DNA of 64,000 bases from Apostichopus japonicus (GCF_037975245.1 NC_092573.1:9894001-9958000); one strand, 5' to 3'. Positions 11,201-24,589 are shown, counted from the stretch's first letter. Translations and numbers: made by a program. Notes: generated by a model not told the origin, from the letters alone.

Positions 11201-13440
11201 CATATTTTATTGCTCCCCGGCGACCGAATGTATAGTATTTGGGCCCCTATACACCGTACTCTATCTATAAAGTACATTTGTTGAACAATTTGTTGCAATA
11301 AAACAGTGTTTCAGTTCCATAAGTCTGTATGTTGCAACCCTGTTGTAAGTGTTATATATTCTGTTGACATGGTTCAATGAAGCAAGGGGATAGAGTATGA
11401 TGGTAGAACGATATACATAGTACAGCGAATATAGTTACCAGGTTAAGTAATACCTGTAGTTACTAGGGAGAATGAAAGTATGTGTACACTATATATATAT
11501 CCATAAGGAAGCCTAACCAGGAAAGTGTGGGAATAATAATAACACAAATAGTGTGGGGAAGATGAAGTGTGAAATCAAGTTGCTTGCCAAGGTATAGAGT
11601 AAACCTGTACACCCCGAGTGTGAGTTAAAAGGTGGTTTGTTGATCCACCTGGTCGTCACCTGTGCTGTTCAATCTCCACTTTGTGGTGTGATGAAACCAC
11701 TGCTCAAGAATAATAAGGAAATTATGAATGAAGTTTTGTCGTTATACATACTGTATGCGAGTGAGACCTTATGCTGAATAACGGGAGCCAGTAACAAGAT
11801 TTCTATCCAAAAAGGAAATTTATTCCTATTTTCTACTATTAATTCATCATAGTTATTTAAAGTTACAATTGATAGTAAAATCTTTATATTTATATATTTT
11901 TTGGGGGCAGAAATAGTTTAACTTTCTTTCTCTGTAATTACTCCATATAGTCAACTGGTAAAATTATAGGTCGACCAAATATAACTAATATGAGTAAATT
12001 ACCCCTTAAAGGTTTTAAGTTTAAAATTAAAATAGTTTAGCAGGGATTATTAAGACTTAATTGTTTAAAGAGATGTGATTGTGCCTGGTTAGTTTGGCTT
12101 GTGCCAATCTGACTGCGTACAGTATATACTGCTGCTGTTTTTGAGCTGGCTTCACAGTACTACAGTTACAGTAGTATGCAGCTATTCTGTGTGTATCGGA
12201 TCCCTTGCAGTATGCTGACTTTGAGCTCGTTCTTTATGCAGCTGATTGTAGACCTTGGATATTTACTTTAGTTTTAACCATAAGTTAACCCATACGTTTC
12301 AGAAAGTGAAACATTCATGCTTCATTATAAATCTCTTGTTTAGCAATTTTTTTTTCAGAAAGGATGTGACAAATTAGTACTTTTGCTTTCGAGTTGTGCG
12401 GTTTTGCTTTAATTTTTTTTGTCATATATCCCAGGGCTTTGGCTTGAAACTCGACCTTTTGTTTGGCTCATTGTCTGAGAGAAATAGAATTAAGGTAGCA
12501 CTTTTTACTATGTTCATGTAGGAGGGGGTAAGGAGAGGGTAAGGGGTTGATGGCAGTGCCAAAAGCACAGGATCGTTTGATGGGAAAGTATGTAGTTTCA
12601 GTGTAGACAGGTGAGTATCGCCATTTGTAAATACTCAAATGAATGCAAAGTGCGGTTTTTAAAACCAGGTTAATTGGAGTGACCGTATAGCAGGTCATTG
12701 TGGGCACTGCATATTAGACAGTTACCAGTTCTTAGGTGATATGGTAGAATCGGAATGTGATGTATGTCATTCGATCTTTAACTACCCAAACCAGTAAGTT
12801 TTGTAGTAACTTTAAAAGAAAGTAATGAGTATGGAACAATTAACGATTCCAGATCTGGTAAATTCAGTGAGATCTTCATTGGACTTTGCTTAAAATCTTT
12901 TCTTCTGCAAACGTGAGAGAATGTTGACGGAACTTGACGCCATTATATTGTTTTCGAAATATCTTTATGGAAGTCTTTCTCCTTAAAAAACATATCTGCA
13001 ACATACAGGAATACTATAGCACTGGTTGATTATCAGCAGCATGCCACATAACCAAGGATCAAACATAAAGGTTTCCTCTTCTGGAGCCTAACACAGAATT
13101 TGAGTTCATGAAATTTTGGGCATCTCTTGAGCAATTTCAAACTAGCCTGGAGCTATTTCAGAGTTTTGCCACAGTTTAAGTTTAATAGCTCAGAAAATTT
13201 GTGGGATTGATAGCGAAACCGTCTTGCACTATTTTTAGTCCCAGAAAATTCCCGAATTTAACTTTTTAAAGTCCTTGCACCGCTCATGCTCTTTTTCTGT
13301 CATGAAGGCACCAGATTTATATTACTCCATTCTGACCTATCTTGTATATACTGTATATATGCCTCCTTTCTACTAACTTAGGTCAATTGGTAACCTTTTT
13401 TGCACTGCCTAACCACCTCCCCCCCCCTCCACCCCGCCCC
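8206..13440. other. Non-coding stretch, no gene seen
   Basis: Contains a (CAGTA)n-like run near 9271-9292, G-rich tracts near 9855-9870, and the 120-bp duplication at 10508-10740. No exon or element with defined ends was recognised. Confidence 0.5.
10508..10740. repeat. 120-bp tandem duplication
   Basis: Two copies starting CAAAACTAAGAT (10508 and 10628) share a long stretch around GGTTAATGAGGAATTAATTA with few differences. Confidence 0.85.
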
Positions 13441-13474
13441 CAGCTTCTACAGGTAGTTGCCCTCTTCCTTTCAG

Positions 13475-13523
13475 ATCTACCATCATGAAGGTCAAGACGG
13501 GCGCTCTGCAATAATTGTTTGTC
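13475..13523 (+). CDS. Possible 49-nt orphan exon (weak)
   Basis: A pyrimidine-rich tract ending CCTTTCAG precedes a 49-base open segment encoding IYHHEGQDGRSAIIVC plus one base, followed at once by GTAAGC. Length and both borders fit a small internal exon starting in phase 0 and ending in phase 1. It cannot be spliced directly to the exon at 37603, which begins in phase 0. No partner exon was found and no family is assigned; it may be chance. Confidence 0.2.
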
Positions 13524-13529
13524 GTAAGC

Positions 13530-14750
13530 TAGGCAGAAAGGAGCGCACATATATGTACATATCGTTGGTGAATACCCAAACCAGTTTGTATTGGTGTATT
13601 GGTTTTGAGCTTAGCCCATTACCTCTACATATAGTTTGTTTGATGTGATAGCAAATTAATTTCTATGAACAGAGTCTAAAAAATTTCTGTGTTATGACAA
13701 CAAACTGATCAGGTAAGTAATCCTTATACATTTACTTACTTTTCTCTATTGTCTTAAATATTGCAGATAAAGCAGATCTCGAGAAATAGTTACCATGGTA
13801 ACAAATCATCGTCACTATAGTCATAATTGTGTTTTCAAAAGTTGTAATAGGTTAAAAAGTTAATGACCGAACGGATTTGTCAAAAATGGAGGAAGTCAAT
13901 GTGGTTTGTTTGCATAAACAAAAAACAATTGCATCACGTCACTAATTATTTAAAGGGGGTGTATTCTATAGCATTTTGATTTATCCTTTTGATATCAAAT
14001 CTGAAGGAGGATAATTAGATCTCTTGATCTCTTGTTTATCACTTTGTCAACACACCCAGTTCAAAGTAAACAACCCAACTGCATATTGCTTCTGTAAGTT
14101 AGTGTTATCAATATATATGGACCTTTATTTTGATAAGTGTACTTCAAATTTAATCAGTTTCAATGAACACAAGCAGGCCGCACTGTAACAATTGGCCGTA
14201 TCCTTCCGAAACGGTCACCAGTTCTTATCAGTTTCAAAACGATGGTGTGATTGCAATGGTCTAATTACATAATTTGCATTGACAGTTTGCATGGATTTTA
14301 CTTTGCAACCTCCTCGCTTACCTGTCTCCTCGCTACATTAGTACGGACCTTCACTAGATCTACCCTGTCTGGAAGACTAGAATTGAACTCGGTAAACGTT
14401 TTAGCACTGTGCTCCCCTAGCAATCGGACACACCTGCTCACTATAACCTTCCTCATCATACCAACTTACTGTAAGTGTCTAGAAGTGTCTCTTTAACAGG
14501 ATAATTATCTTTGAGGATATTTATTTTTTTCCGGATACTGTTAGAATGATTCTTGGAATTTAATTACATCCTGAACGGTATCCTTCTTCCAATGTCATAA
14601 TCTTTGTATTAAATAATAATTTACGTGATGTGTTAAAAACAGGGAAATAAAAATCAATCTGATATTGTATTGCAAAATGCTATACAGTATGGTCAAATTG
14701 CTGTACAAGTGCAAAAACTGTAGAGCTGTTTTGTACTGCAGGTACATATA
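13530..14750. other. Non-coding stretch with one dispersed-repeat copy
   Basis: No gene seen. A member of the short dispersed CGCTTACCTGTCTCC family lies at about 14293-14365. Confidence 0.5.
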
Positions 14751-14751
14751 T

Positions 14752-14862
14752 CTGTACTCTGTTAATCTGTTAATCTGTTTTCTTTGTAAAGCGCCTTGAG
14801 CAGTGGCTTTTGTCTACTGATTTGGCGCTATATAAGTCTCATTTATTACTATTATTATTATG
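14752..14862 (+). mobile_element. LINE 3' tail (CR1/L2-like)
   Basis: TTGAGCAGTGGCTTTTGTCT, then TTTGGCGCTATATAAG and an ATT-rich microsatellite end. This matches, in the opposite orientation, the tail of the LINE fragment at 19172-19522. Only the terminal ~110 bp is present, a typical 5' truncation. Confidence 0.65.
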
Positions 14863-17800
14863 ATATAGGGAGCATAGTATATTACAAGAGACAACTTTAT
14901 AGACTTAAAAACTGCTGCACAAAACTGTCGTCTACTACGATGCATTTCATTTCTTCTCCTTTCTTGTAAGTATCAGCTTGATCCTGGCTTTTGTTCTTTG
15001 CCCAGAGTTCTGAATTACAACAGATCAATACAAGTTGAACAAATCAAAAGGTTTTTTTTCAATTCGGCATAATTATTTATGAGAAAACTGTGAAAGGAAT
15101 TCTGAAATCCATGCCATCCAAAGTTGCCCAAAAAAAGAAAAAGAGATTAAATTTTCTGGTTTATTTATTGAAAACGATAACCAGAGGCAAACATATTTCT
15201 CATTCTAAAAAAGCAATTATTCAGAGGCTGTCTCTTGTTCAAGGACATTTAAATCTTTTTGCTGCAGCAAGGAATGGTCTCTACATGATACAAGACAGTA
15301 CAGTATGATATGATCTACATATGCACCAGTTGCATGGGTAGACTAATGTTTGGGTAACACTGAAATCTTAATTACAATTGTCGGATGATGCTTTTATTTG
15401 AGAAGGAAATTTCAGGGTTTTTGTCTCTTTGTTCCACAGTAGCTCATCGTGTTGCTTACAAAATTAAAATTGCAGAGATGAAAGCATTGACATTTGGAAT
15501 TGTCTGTGTTCTTATAATAACACTGATTGTTTTGCAGACAAGCTTTTATATGCAGTTATAAGGATTGACAAATGGTGGGAAAAACATCACTTGTATCAAA
15601 ATTTTAAGGCACCACAAACATAACCTTCATTGTTAGCTCATCTCAAAGCTTTTCCGTTGAGCTATAGCGATCGTGCGATTCTGCCAAAATCCTGTCACTT
15701 TTTGCTACCGTGTTTGAATGACTGTCATTTTTCAATCAATTTGGCTGAAATTTTGTCAGCGTTTTGTGTGGGTTAAGTTTTCAAACATGCGATCATATTT
15801 TATAAAAATGAAAGTCATTTGAGGTCATTTTCTGAAAACATCAAAATTGCTACCCCTCCTAGGGTGTTTGTCCAAATCTGCAGAAACGTTGTGGATATAA
15901 TGTTTAAAGTTCTTCAGGTAAAATATTTTGTCGTCATGTGAGGGTCCAAAACAGGGCCTTCTGTAGAGTTTTCAGTTATGAAACAGATCAAATACAATGA
16001 TCATTAAATGTTTTTTTTTTAAATTGTTAGTATTAATGACCAGTATGCATTTTGATGTGAGTAGCAAAATGTCTTCCAATCCTAATTTCCCGACAAATAA
16101 TTCCACCCGTGGGAGACTTGATCAAGTCAAATATTTACTTCTTATTCAAGCTTCCTATCTAGTTCAATGTCATTCTCTGTAAAAATTGACTACTTGGCAG
16201 ATTTGCAATTTTGAACTTTTCCACAGTTTGTGTTTGGAAGACAACATGTTAGAATGACCTATATTGTTAGAGCTCTTAACGTTTCTCTGTGGTACGTCGA
16301 AAAAAAAACAAGTTGCAGGTCATTCTATTATTCTTTGGGTGCAATTTTAGCGAGCACTATTTGGTCAGAATAATTCAAACATTGTTATCACCAACATTCT
16401 AGCAGATTTAGCAGAGGAATACTTTTTCACGTTTTCGTTCTATTATTGCATGAATGTAAGCTACCAAGTGCATATACTGTTGGTTCTTGGTTTTTGGAAT
16501 GGGGCATAGTTTATCCCTAGCAATAAGTACAACGGTCTAGTGTGCAAATAAGTTCCTGACAGTGTTTCCACTTTGAAGGAATACAACTTTCTTACATTGT
16601 AACAAAATGTATCTGCTAGGAGAGAGCATAAGGCAAGGCAAACAAGGAGCTGGAAGAAGAGGAAATGGCACTGTTTTGCAGCCTATATCTCATATTTTTC
16701 GCACAAACAAATGGAGTAACTGCTGAGAAATATTGCCAATCAATACAAATTTCTAAAACAGAAGCTACGAAAGCTGAGCTTTTCCAGCGTTGCTGCACAT
16801 TGGGCTTTAACTGAAAGAGATCTTTGTGTTGAACACTCCCCCCCTCCCCCCCCCCAACCTTCCATCCTCCCAACAGCTCAGAGTAAAATCTTGTTCCCTT
16901 TGGAGTTTAAAAGTCATGTCTGGGAGCCATCATTTTGTACATCTGTTATGTCATCGTCCTAAGATCTGAAAGCCTTTCACTTTCTCTTTGTGTTGCTTTT
17001 CAATTTTATTAAAGGTACTGTAGGATGTGAAACAGTCTTTGACACTGAAACCAACACCATCATTATATATCATGTTACAGGGTTCAATAATTTAGATTCA
17101 ACATTTACAAAATCCACCTCCATTAATAAAGAAAATAAACATCATGACAAATAAAGGAAAAGGCAAAAAACTTGAGTATATGTATCGTGCGATGATATCA
17201 TATTTAGACTTGATCAAGTCTCCAACCTTTTTTTGTTTCGTTTTTGTTTTTTGTTTTGCATTTTATATATTGCACATGATGTGACTTGTCACTGCACCTT
17301 GAGGTGGAAACGAGGTAGGAACAGGTAAGTGGCTCTATCTACCTTTTTAGTATACTCAATCCATTTCCTCAAGTTTGTACGAAAGTTTCCTTTCGGGTGG
17401 GTATGTGAAATGGGATCCATCTTGTATGAAACTTAAGAATTCCCATAAAGAGTGAATAGACTATCACTTATTGTAAAGTAAGGAAATGGGACATGATTTG
17501 ACCACAAAAAGCCTTCTGGGAACCTTTAACATGTCCCCTGAAGGACTAAGCATTGTTCTTTATTGTTTTCTTGTGGTTTTGCAAGTCTGGGCTATTTCCC
17601 TTGGGAAAATTACAAGAGGGGGGTAATGTAGCATACAGTTTAGCATTATTATATTTTGACATACACAACTCCTCTACTGAAAATTATATTAAGAATGCAA
17701 CTAATTCCCATTTTTTGTTCGGTGGACAAAGTTGGAAATTAATGACTTCTGTCTGTGTGTTTTTCTTCCCTGTTTTTTTTTAATAATTGATTCCTTGCAT

Positions 17801-19170
17801 GCTTTGGAATAAAGTTGCACTTCACAACATTTCAACTTGTTAAGATTTTAATACATTTTATGTACTTCGTATCTCTCTTACATGTCTCCTATACATACAC
17901 ACTCTGATCTACCATATCCTAAGAACTGGTGCACTTCATTCCCACCCCCCCCCCCCCTTCTAAGGTCCTTCCAAATCTACCATTCAGAAGCCTGAGATGT
18001 GTGTTTTTGAGCTGGATTTTCAAGATCTCTTGTAACTTGCAATTGTGAATCCTAGTAAGAACCACACTGCATGTTTATTAGTGATCTGGTTTTGGTATAT
18101 GTGGGTTATGTGTTTGGTACACATTATTAGCCAGCTGTACACATGTACATGTAGCATCCCAGGAATTTGCTACATAGCAGGGTGTAATATCACTCCTCAA
18201 GAGTACTTCTCTGGAGGTTTTTGACTTGATTATTTATAATATTCCCGTACAGTATATTGAGGAATATTGTAATTATAAATCACCTACTTCACATGCTATA
18301 CAACAATGTTGTGTCATCTCATGGAAAAGAATAAAAAACAAGAATTATTCCATTGATAGCATATATTTACTTTGCTAACTCGCTTACCTGTCTCCCCACA
18401 ATCTCAGCACGCTTGCTGATGTCTCAGTGTTGATATACTGTGTTGGAGTAGCAGTGAAATGCTTAAAGTTTAAATTTGATCATGGTTGACCATAATCTGA
18501 ACTTCTAGCATGTTTGAGGGCAGTACCGATTACCTTATTAACACAACTGACCATTGACTTTGCTGCATTCAATATTTTGATGTTTAACACTCAGGACTAT
18601 TATGCATACATTCTAATGCAAAAAATGCTATGGAAACTGAAGGTTCATATATTTCACAAGAAAAAGGGAGTTCAAAGTGCTGTTTATCGTCTGCTGCATA
18701 TGGTTTACAGTGATACTGTATCAAAGACACACACATATTGCTCATAACCTCCCCCATACCAGGTGATATACTTTCAGCATTGACAAGTGCAGGGTTGTTA
18801 ATAACAAAATAACTACCAACAGAATTTCCACAAAATACAGTTAAAACGTCTTTCTTAAATACAGAAGTTGCATACTCCTAATGTAATACCAGTAAAAAGA
18901 AAATTTGCAAAACGTGCAGTTTGATTCCCACGCGTTTGGTCGGCTGATTTCCTGATGTTTTTGTTATGCTTAGGAAGTTATTGTTCCTCTTTGATATTCA
19001 TCAGCTGTATGATTCTCCTACACGTGACTATTAGCATTTAAATTGATTAGTAATTTCTTGTCCAGTTCATCTTCAGAACACTGTTATCATGTTCACGGCT
19101 CTTCCTAATTGCTTATCTGTCTCTTCATGACGTCAGCATTCTCACTATACAGTACGTGCCTATCTAGAGT
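14863..19170. other. Non-coding stretch, no gene seen
   Basis: Mostly AT-rich unique-looking sequence. It holds dispersed-repeat copies (18365-18412; a degenerate one near 19105-19140) and two copies of the 14-bp palindrome GACTTGATCAAGTC (16115-16128 and 17207-17220). Confidence 0.5.
18365..18412 (+). repeat. Dispersed short repeat copy
   Basis: TTTACTTTGCTAACTCGCTT followed by ACCTGTCTCCCCACAATCTC and AGCAC. It closely matches the copy at 22218-22280 and the inverted copy at 52826-52880. Confidence 0.7.
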
Positions 19171-19171
19171 G

Positions 19172-19522
19172 ATAATAATAATAATAAAGGAGACTTATAT
19201 AGCGCCAAATCAGTAAACAAAAGTCACTGCTCAAGGCTCTTTAGAGAGAAAGCAGATTAATTTACAAAAGAACAAGTGAAAAGATGTGTCTAAAAGTAGA
19301 CTTTGGAATGTAGAAAGCTTAGAGCAAGTTCGAATGTGATCTGGTAACTTGTTCCGGAGGTAAGAGCCAGAGTATTCGAAGCTTCTGTAACCATAGGTCT
19401 TCAAGCGTGGTTTAGGAACAGTTAAATACAGTTTGTTGGAGGAACGAAGTGTGCGAGTGATACGGCTGTTTGTCTCTAACACTGGGCGGTAGAATGAGAA
19501 GGAGGGAAAGTTAACAAGATTA
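19172..19522 (-). pseudogene. 5'-truncated LINE: reverse transcriptase C-terminus and 3' tail
   Basis: On the minus strand an open segment encodes the extreme C-terminus of a non-LTR reverse transcriptase of the CR1/L2/Rex group: VPKPRLKTYGYRSFEYSGSY, then RNKLPDHIRT and a final FQSLLLDTSF-like segment. This fits the family pattern of Arg-Leu-Lys-Thr-x-Gly, aromatic Ser-Phe, Leu-Pro-x-x-Ile-Arg and a terminal hydrophobic helix. After the stop, the 3' untranslated tail has a TTTGGCGCTATATAAGT-type stem and ends in an ATT microsatellite (about 19172-19186). The catalytic RT core is absent. Confidence 0.75.
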
Positions 19523-19529
19523 CCGGTTC

Positions 19530-21180
19530 ACTCTATAGTCACAGTAAAATGAGAGTTCTGAGGTGACATGCAAGTAAGGTACTGGTAATAGATATCCGAA
19601 CCAAGTATAAAGTTTTTGGGATATTTAAGGCAACAGATTATAAGTTGGAAAAGGAAAAAACAATGTATTCGCTATTTATGTCAATATTTCACATAAAGCA
19701 GACTTGAATATGAAAAGTTATTGTATAGGCAATCAGGTCTTTTTGGGTTTGGTTAGATTTAAATGCCATTGTTAGTATTGAGAATTAACTAACCGTGGGT
19801 GTTTGTTTGCAACAGATTCGATATGTATCGATGATTTGACGCAATTATTGTCTCAATGTCAGGGTTAAAACTTGAAAATTGAAATGCAATGTAAGCTTCA
19901 CTGTTATAGAAGTTGTTTGTAATATCTTCTGTTACATATCAAACTGAAATTTGCGCACAGTTTTTTATCTGTTACGAAAGTAAACAACCCACTGGTGTAG
20001 ATGTTATGGTAAAGTTTACAGCACAGTATTACATTGTGGTAAGTACATTGTGGTAAGTACTTTTGAGAGCTTTCAAACAATACAGGTTTCGACTTCCTTA
20101 TTTGTTCAGATTTTCCATTTCCCTTCAAAGGAACTCTAGCTCTCTAACCATTCATTCCTTCCTGAATTTCTGTGTAAGCTCTGTATGTGACAGCGACTTT
20201 GCAATCCATACGATTTACAATGATTGAATATCCAAAGCAGTAAATAAAGTTAAAGGCATTTTGAAAAAGTTAACTTTCCGTTGCTTGCAAGTAAAGTTTT
20301 CTTCTTGTCGCTACAAAATGCAGACAGTAATGAAATGTGATACCTTGTTATCTTTTATCTAGACCTGAGATGTCCACGCTGCTATGTGCACTGTGTTGTG
20401 GGTATTGACCGTAGCTGCATGTATTGACTGTACACTAGTGTCTAATTAACGACGGTAGCAAGCTGTGTGTGTATTTTCTGGGATCGATGGTGGTGTCTAA
20501 CACTTCTGTTACACCTCATTCGAAACTAGGTCAGATTACCGGCATGAGACGTTTTTGTGTGCGCGAATTCTTCACACCCTTTAAGAGCTGATTGTGTACA
20601 GTTAATTATTTACTCTTAACAAATTAGTCATATATGTTACAGTTTCATATATGCAGTAGTTTCATTTTTGGACTGTATATCTAAAAAATTATTTACGCCT
20701 CACAAAAGCTAAAAGTGCATGATTAAACATCGAAACACACATGGCCAAAGTTTGTAGACTTGCTCAATGATTCAATCTTGCCTGCTGCCGTGAAGGATCA
20801 TAGTTATGATACTGTACATCCAAGATGAATGCACGAGAAGTGATTTTACTATGTGGGTGATCAGCTAGCTAGTGTTTTTGATGGCCAGATCCCTATCTAT
20901 AAAATCTGATGGTGTGTGGGTTAAATCTCCTTTTAAATATCATGTTCTGTATAGGGTTATAGGTAAGCTTTAATAGGGTTACATATGGTTTAATAGGGTT
21001 TATTAATGCAGATTTACTTTGTGCTGAACAATTTGTGATGTCAAAGATTATATTACAATCACAACCAGTCAACCAACGTATTTTACCTGTCAAACACAAA
21101 CTTAAATACACATAATTGATATTCTGTTTGATTCATACATGTATGTAAGTAATGTACACATACATACATAAGTCACACAT
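19530..21180. other. Non-coding stretch, no gene seen
   Basis: AT-rich sequence without recognised exons. A small local duplication of ACATTGTGGTAAGTAC lies near 20031-20060. Confidence 0.5.
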
Positions 21181-21440
21181 CACCGATATACTCAACAAAG
21201 ACTTGGGACCCCTAAACAACTACCAGTTCTTCAAACATATGTAATCGATTCTTCCTATTTTTTGTTCCTTAATCCGCTTCCTGTATAGTCATGGTTTATT
21301 TGGTTCAACTTCCATTCCTGCTACTTACACTTATCTAGCGACATACTTTCATTGTGTTACATTTTGTACTTTTCATTCGACTGCCAAGTATTGCTGATGA
21401 AGGTCCCAGGGGGACCGAAAATTCTAATATATTTTCTAAA
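21180..21440 (+). mobile_element. Truncated Penelope-like 3' end (inferred from its hammerhead)
   Basis: The segment has no recognisable protein, but it ends in a hammerhead motif (21388-21430) of the same short-helix-III architecture as the pair at 650-3230, with unrelated sequence. The left edge is arbitrary. Confidence 0.4.
21388..21430 (+). ncRNA. Hammerhead ribozyme motif, second subtype
   Basis: Helix I GTATTG (21388-21393) pairs with TAATAT (21425-21430) through four Watson-Crick and two G-U pairs. The core is CTGATGA (21394-21400), then one extra A. Helix II is GGTCCC/GGGACC (21402-21407, 21411-21416) with loop AGG. GAAA is at 21417-21420, the palindromic AATT at 21420-21423, and C21424 is the cleavage residue. 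The primary sequence differs from the 3103-3141 motif while every core element is kept. Confidence 0.65.
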
Positions 21441-23640
21441 ACAATACTCCTTATCAAATATGAGTCATATCTTATTTCTCTGCTTTTTTCTCTAATTATA
21501 TATTAATAGACATAGCTCCTACTGCTAAGTAGACTGTCTTTCAAAATGTGTCTGAAACATGAAATTTGTACTGTTGTGTGTATGTATTTGTGTGAAGGGC
21601 TAGAGCTGTGAGTCTTCTATATATCAGTGTTACAACATGTATGTCTGTCAAAAAAATGTCCGTTAGTCTTTATTCAGATTCTGTCCCTACAAAATGCCAA
21701 AACAACGAAAGGTTGAAACTTGAAACAAGGATGACTCATGCATGCCTCTCCAGTAAATTTGATGATGTTTGCGACCTACTGGAACTAAACATCCTTATAA
21801 CATCTTCACTATCTGTTCTTAATCATTGTACATGGGTTTATATCAGCTGGGTATGTCAGTATATATATCAACAACACAAGCTCTGCTGATGTCTGGTTCA
21901 TGTAGTCAGTCATTAATACCAATACTTGCTATTGTATAACAAGAATATAGGACAGAAGCTCTTTCTTAGAGATCTTCAGATGCCTTAGAAATGTGTAATG
22001 ATTATACATTATTTAGCATGGTAGGGTAAGGAAGATGGCAGAAGAATGGAGTTTGCAGTCTGCACCAGGGATGACATAGTCCTTGATTTACTTAGCTCCT
22101 CCCTCACCTGTCTCCAGTCAACTTATGCACTAATTTTCCTCGTTTATCAATCCTACTTTCTGGTCACAGTTTTGCACTGATCATATGCAAGACAGACGTA
22201 TTCAGTGAAAAATACCATAGATTTACTTCGCTCCTCGCTTACCTGTCTCCCCACAACGTTAGCACCTCATTCTACCATAGTTTTATTGTTGAGAGGTGGA
22301 TTATTTTTTCACATTCATGAAATATCGAAACCAGGTGAGTTTTGAGCAACTAATGACATAACAGCATTCATGACTTACATCAAACTAATTCTTTCTAAAT
22401 TATTTATTTAATTTTCCTCAAGAGAATTGAACAAGAAAAGTGAATGATGTATTTTGAAAGAGTAGAAAGCGGTAGTTCTTACTGTCACATAAGACGACCC
22501 TTTACAACAGTCGGCCAGTTCGCATGTACTGTAAGAGATATTTTCCCAGCTCACCACAAAAAGAGAAAAGAATGAATATTTCCCTGTTTCTCTAAAGTGG
22601 TTTGGGGGACTATGGAACAGTCTGCTTCTTGATGCATACACAAACACACCTACAAAGAAAGCTGAAAATTTTCATATTGAATTTCCTCTTGTTGTATATC
22701 TAATTCCAAGTCATCATACACTTTACTGTGGTTAAAATTAGACAGCACTGCAGAAATGTGCTATTGTATCAGAACCCAAATGGGTTTCTACCAGTTATGT
22801 ACAGTACTTTAAACCTTACATAAGTGGATTTAAGACCACCAACCTATTCAGCACTCGAGATCAATAAAATCAAGTTAGTTGTGGTTCCAATGACTAATGA
22901 TTCTTGTATATAGTACACAATGACCTCAGGAAGGGGAAGCCTCTTAATATGACTCAAGACTTAACAATGCTACTATATTAGGACTGTCTTGGTAAGATAT
23001 CCACTTTGAGAAGAATCATTCAAAAACTGTTTGTGATTTTCGTGCAGCTGGAAATACTTGAATGCTCTTGAATCATGTGTAGCAACTTTATAATTCCGTG
23101 ATGAATTAACTTCAGACTTGGTACTCTAGATGTATATGGAGGCAGATTGTATAGTGCCTGGTACTATAAATCCCTAAATTGGTTGTTTTCCTTCAGCTCA
23201 AAGATGATTTGAGATAAACAGAGGTCATAGTAAAAAAAACCTTCAACAATGAACTGAGAGATTGAAAGCTTGGGTGAAGTACAGTGTTGTAGAGCTACTG
23301 TACTGTATCACAATAGTGAGTACAAGAAGCATTTGATGTTAGTTTAAAGTACATGTGCTAAATTGCAATTGGAAAATGTTATTTTCTTTCTTTTTGTTTA
23401 ATTCATTTCAAATTTGAAGTTAATTGACTGCAGCCATGCATAACGACCTACAATTTATCTTTAAGTAAATTTAAAAATCTGTCTGGGGAATTGAAGACCA
23501 AGAACAAATAAATTGATGGGTGCTACAGGGTTCGTACCATACAGTGACCACTGGGCCAAAAAAAAGGCTACATTTAGGGATCGCCATCAACTAAGGGCTT
23601 TAATATTAGCACAGTTCGTAGAGCACTGCTCTTGTAACCT
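21441..23640. other. Non-coding stretch with dispersed-repeat copies
   Basis: No gene seen. Two copies of the dispersed repeat lie only about 130 bp apart (about 22083-22140 and 22218-22280). Confidence 0.5.
22218..22280 (+). repeat. Dispersed short repeat, best copy
   Basis: Begins GATTTACTTCGCTCCTCGCT, continues TACCTGTCTCCCCACAACGT, then TAGCACCTCATTCTACC. Related copies occur at about 14293, 18365, 22083, 26195, 32541, 38199 (plus) and 52826-52880 (minus). Function and full-length parent are unknown. Confidence 0.75.
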
Positions 23641-23649
23641 GCATTAGGA

Positions 23650-23965
23650 GTTCCACCTGGTCAGCCAACGTTTGGTTTATAGCCAGAAAAAATGGTGATT
23701 TCCGGGTATCACCTGATCTACGAAGTAACCAAAGCTGTCTTCCTTATATTACTTCTCAAGCTATTTGTGAAAGTTTTGTTCTTGCTGCCGCTGCTTCATT
23801 AGCTAAGATAAGGAAGACAGCTTTGGTTACTGTGCAGATCATGTGATACTGGAAAATCACTGTTTCTTTGAGGGGAGGGGGGGGGGGAATAAAACAAGCG
23901 AGGGCTAACCAGGTTGAACTTGTAATGGGCCAGAGGTCACTGGTTCGAATCCTGCTCAAGCCATA
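23650..23965. mobile_element. Foldback element with tRNA-like segment, copy 1
   Basis: A perfect 23-bp inverted repeat (GTAACCAAAGCTGTCTTCCT... at 23725-23747 against 23808-23830) is embedded in longer imperfect arms reaching roughly 23660 and 23890. The right side carries GGCTAACCAGGTTGAACT and the B-box-like GGTTCGAATCC (23941-23951), suggesting a tRNA-derived promoter. A diverged copy lies at 46430-46690. Confidence 0.65.
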
Positions 23966-24589
23966 CGTCTTTGTTCTTTTCCACAACCTGCATTGTAATG
24001 AGATCTTAATGTAGCATGGAAATGCTTCGAAAGTTTTTCTATCAAAATCAACATAAAAAGCTGCTTGAACCTTCTTGCTAAAAATTGGGGGCCAATGCCC
24101 ACCCTTCTACTATGAAGTAGGTCACAAAGTCTGACCCCTGAGTGAATGAGTGAGCCATCCCCCCCCCCCCCAGACAATCGACTTTTATGTGTCATTTACC
24201 ACAGAAAAAGTCCAACTTTCATGATTGTGGTGAATATTATGGCATGTACAAATATTTGACCAGGTGATAATATTTTTTTTTGCCTTTTATGATAAAGTAG
24301 TCTTTTGGTCTTTTAATACAGCTTCTGTTCACCACGACTTTGGAACACCTGCACTTTTTCGAAGACTTTATTTCCTTAAAAAGTGATATACGTGACTGTA
24401 TGAATCACACTGGAGATAAAAATTTAATTTTCATTGTTGACATTTTCGGTGATGATTTGAATGAATGATAACCAAAGATTTATGGCAGCAGAGGTAAAGG
24501 TTTTGGATGGAATATGGATATGACTGGCAATAACTTGCACTGCACTCCTCTCTTACATGTCTCCACTAAACATATGTATATATATATAC

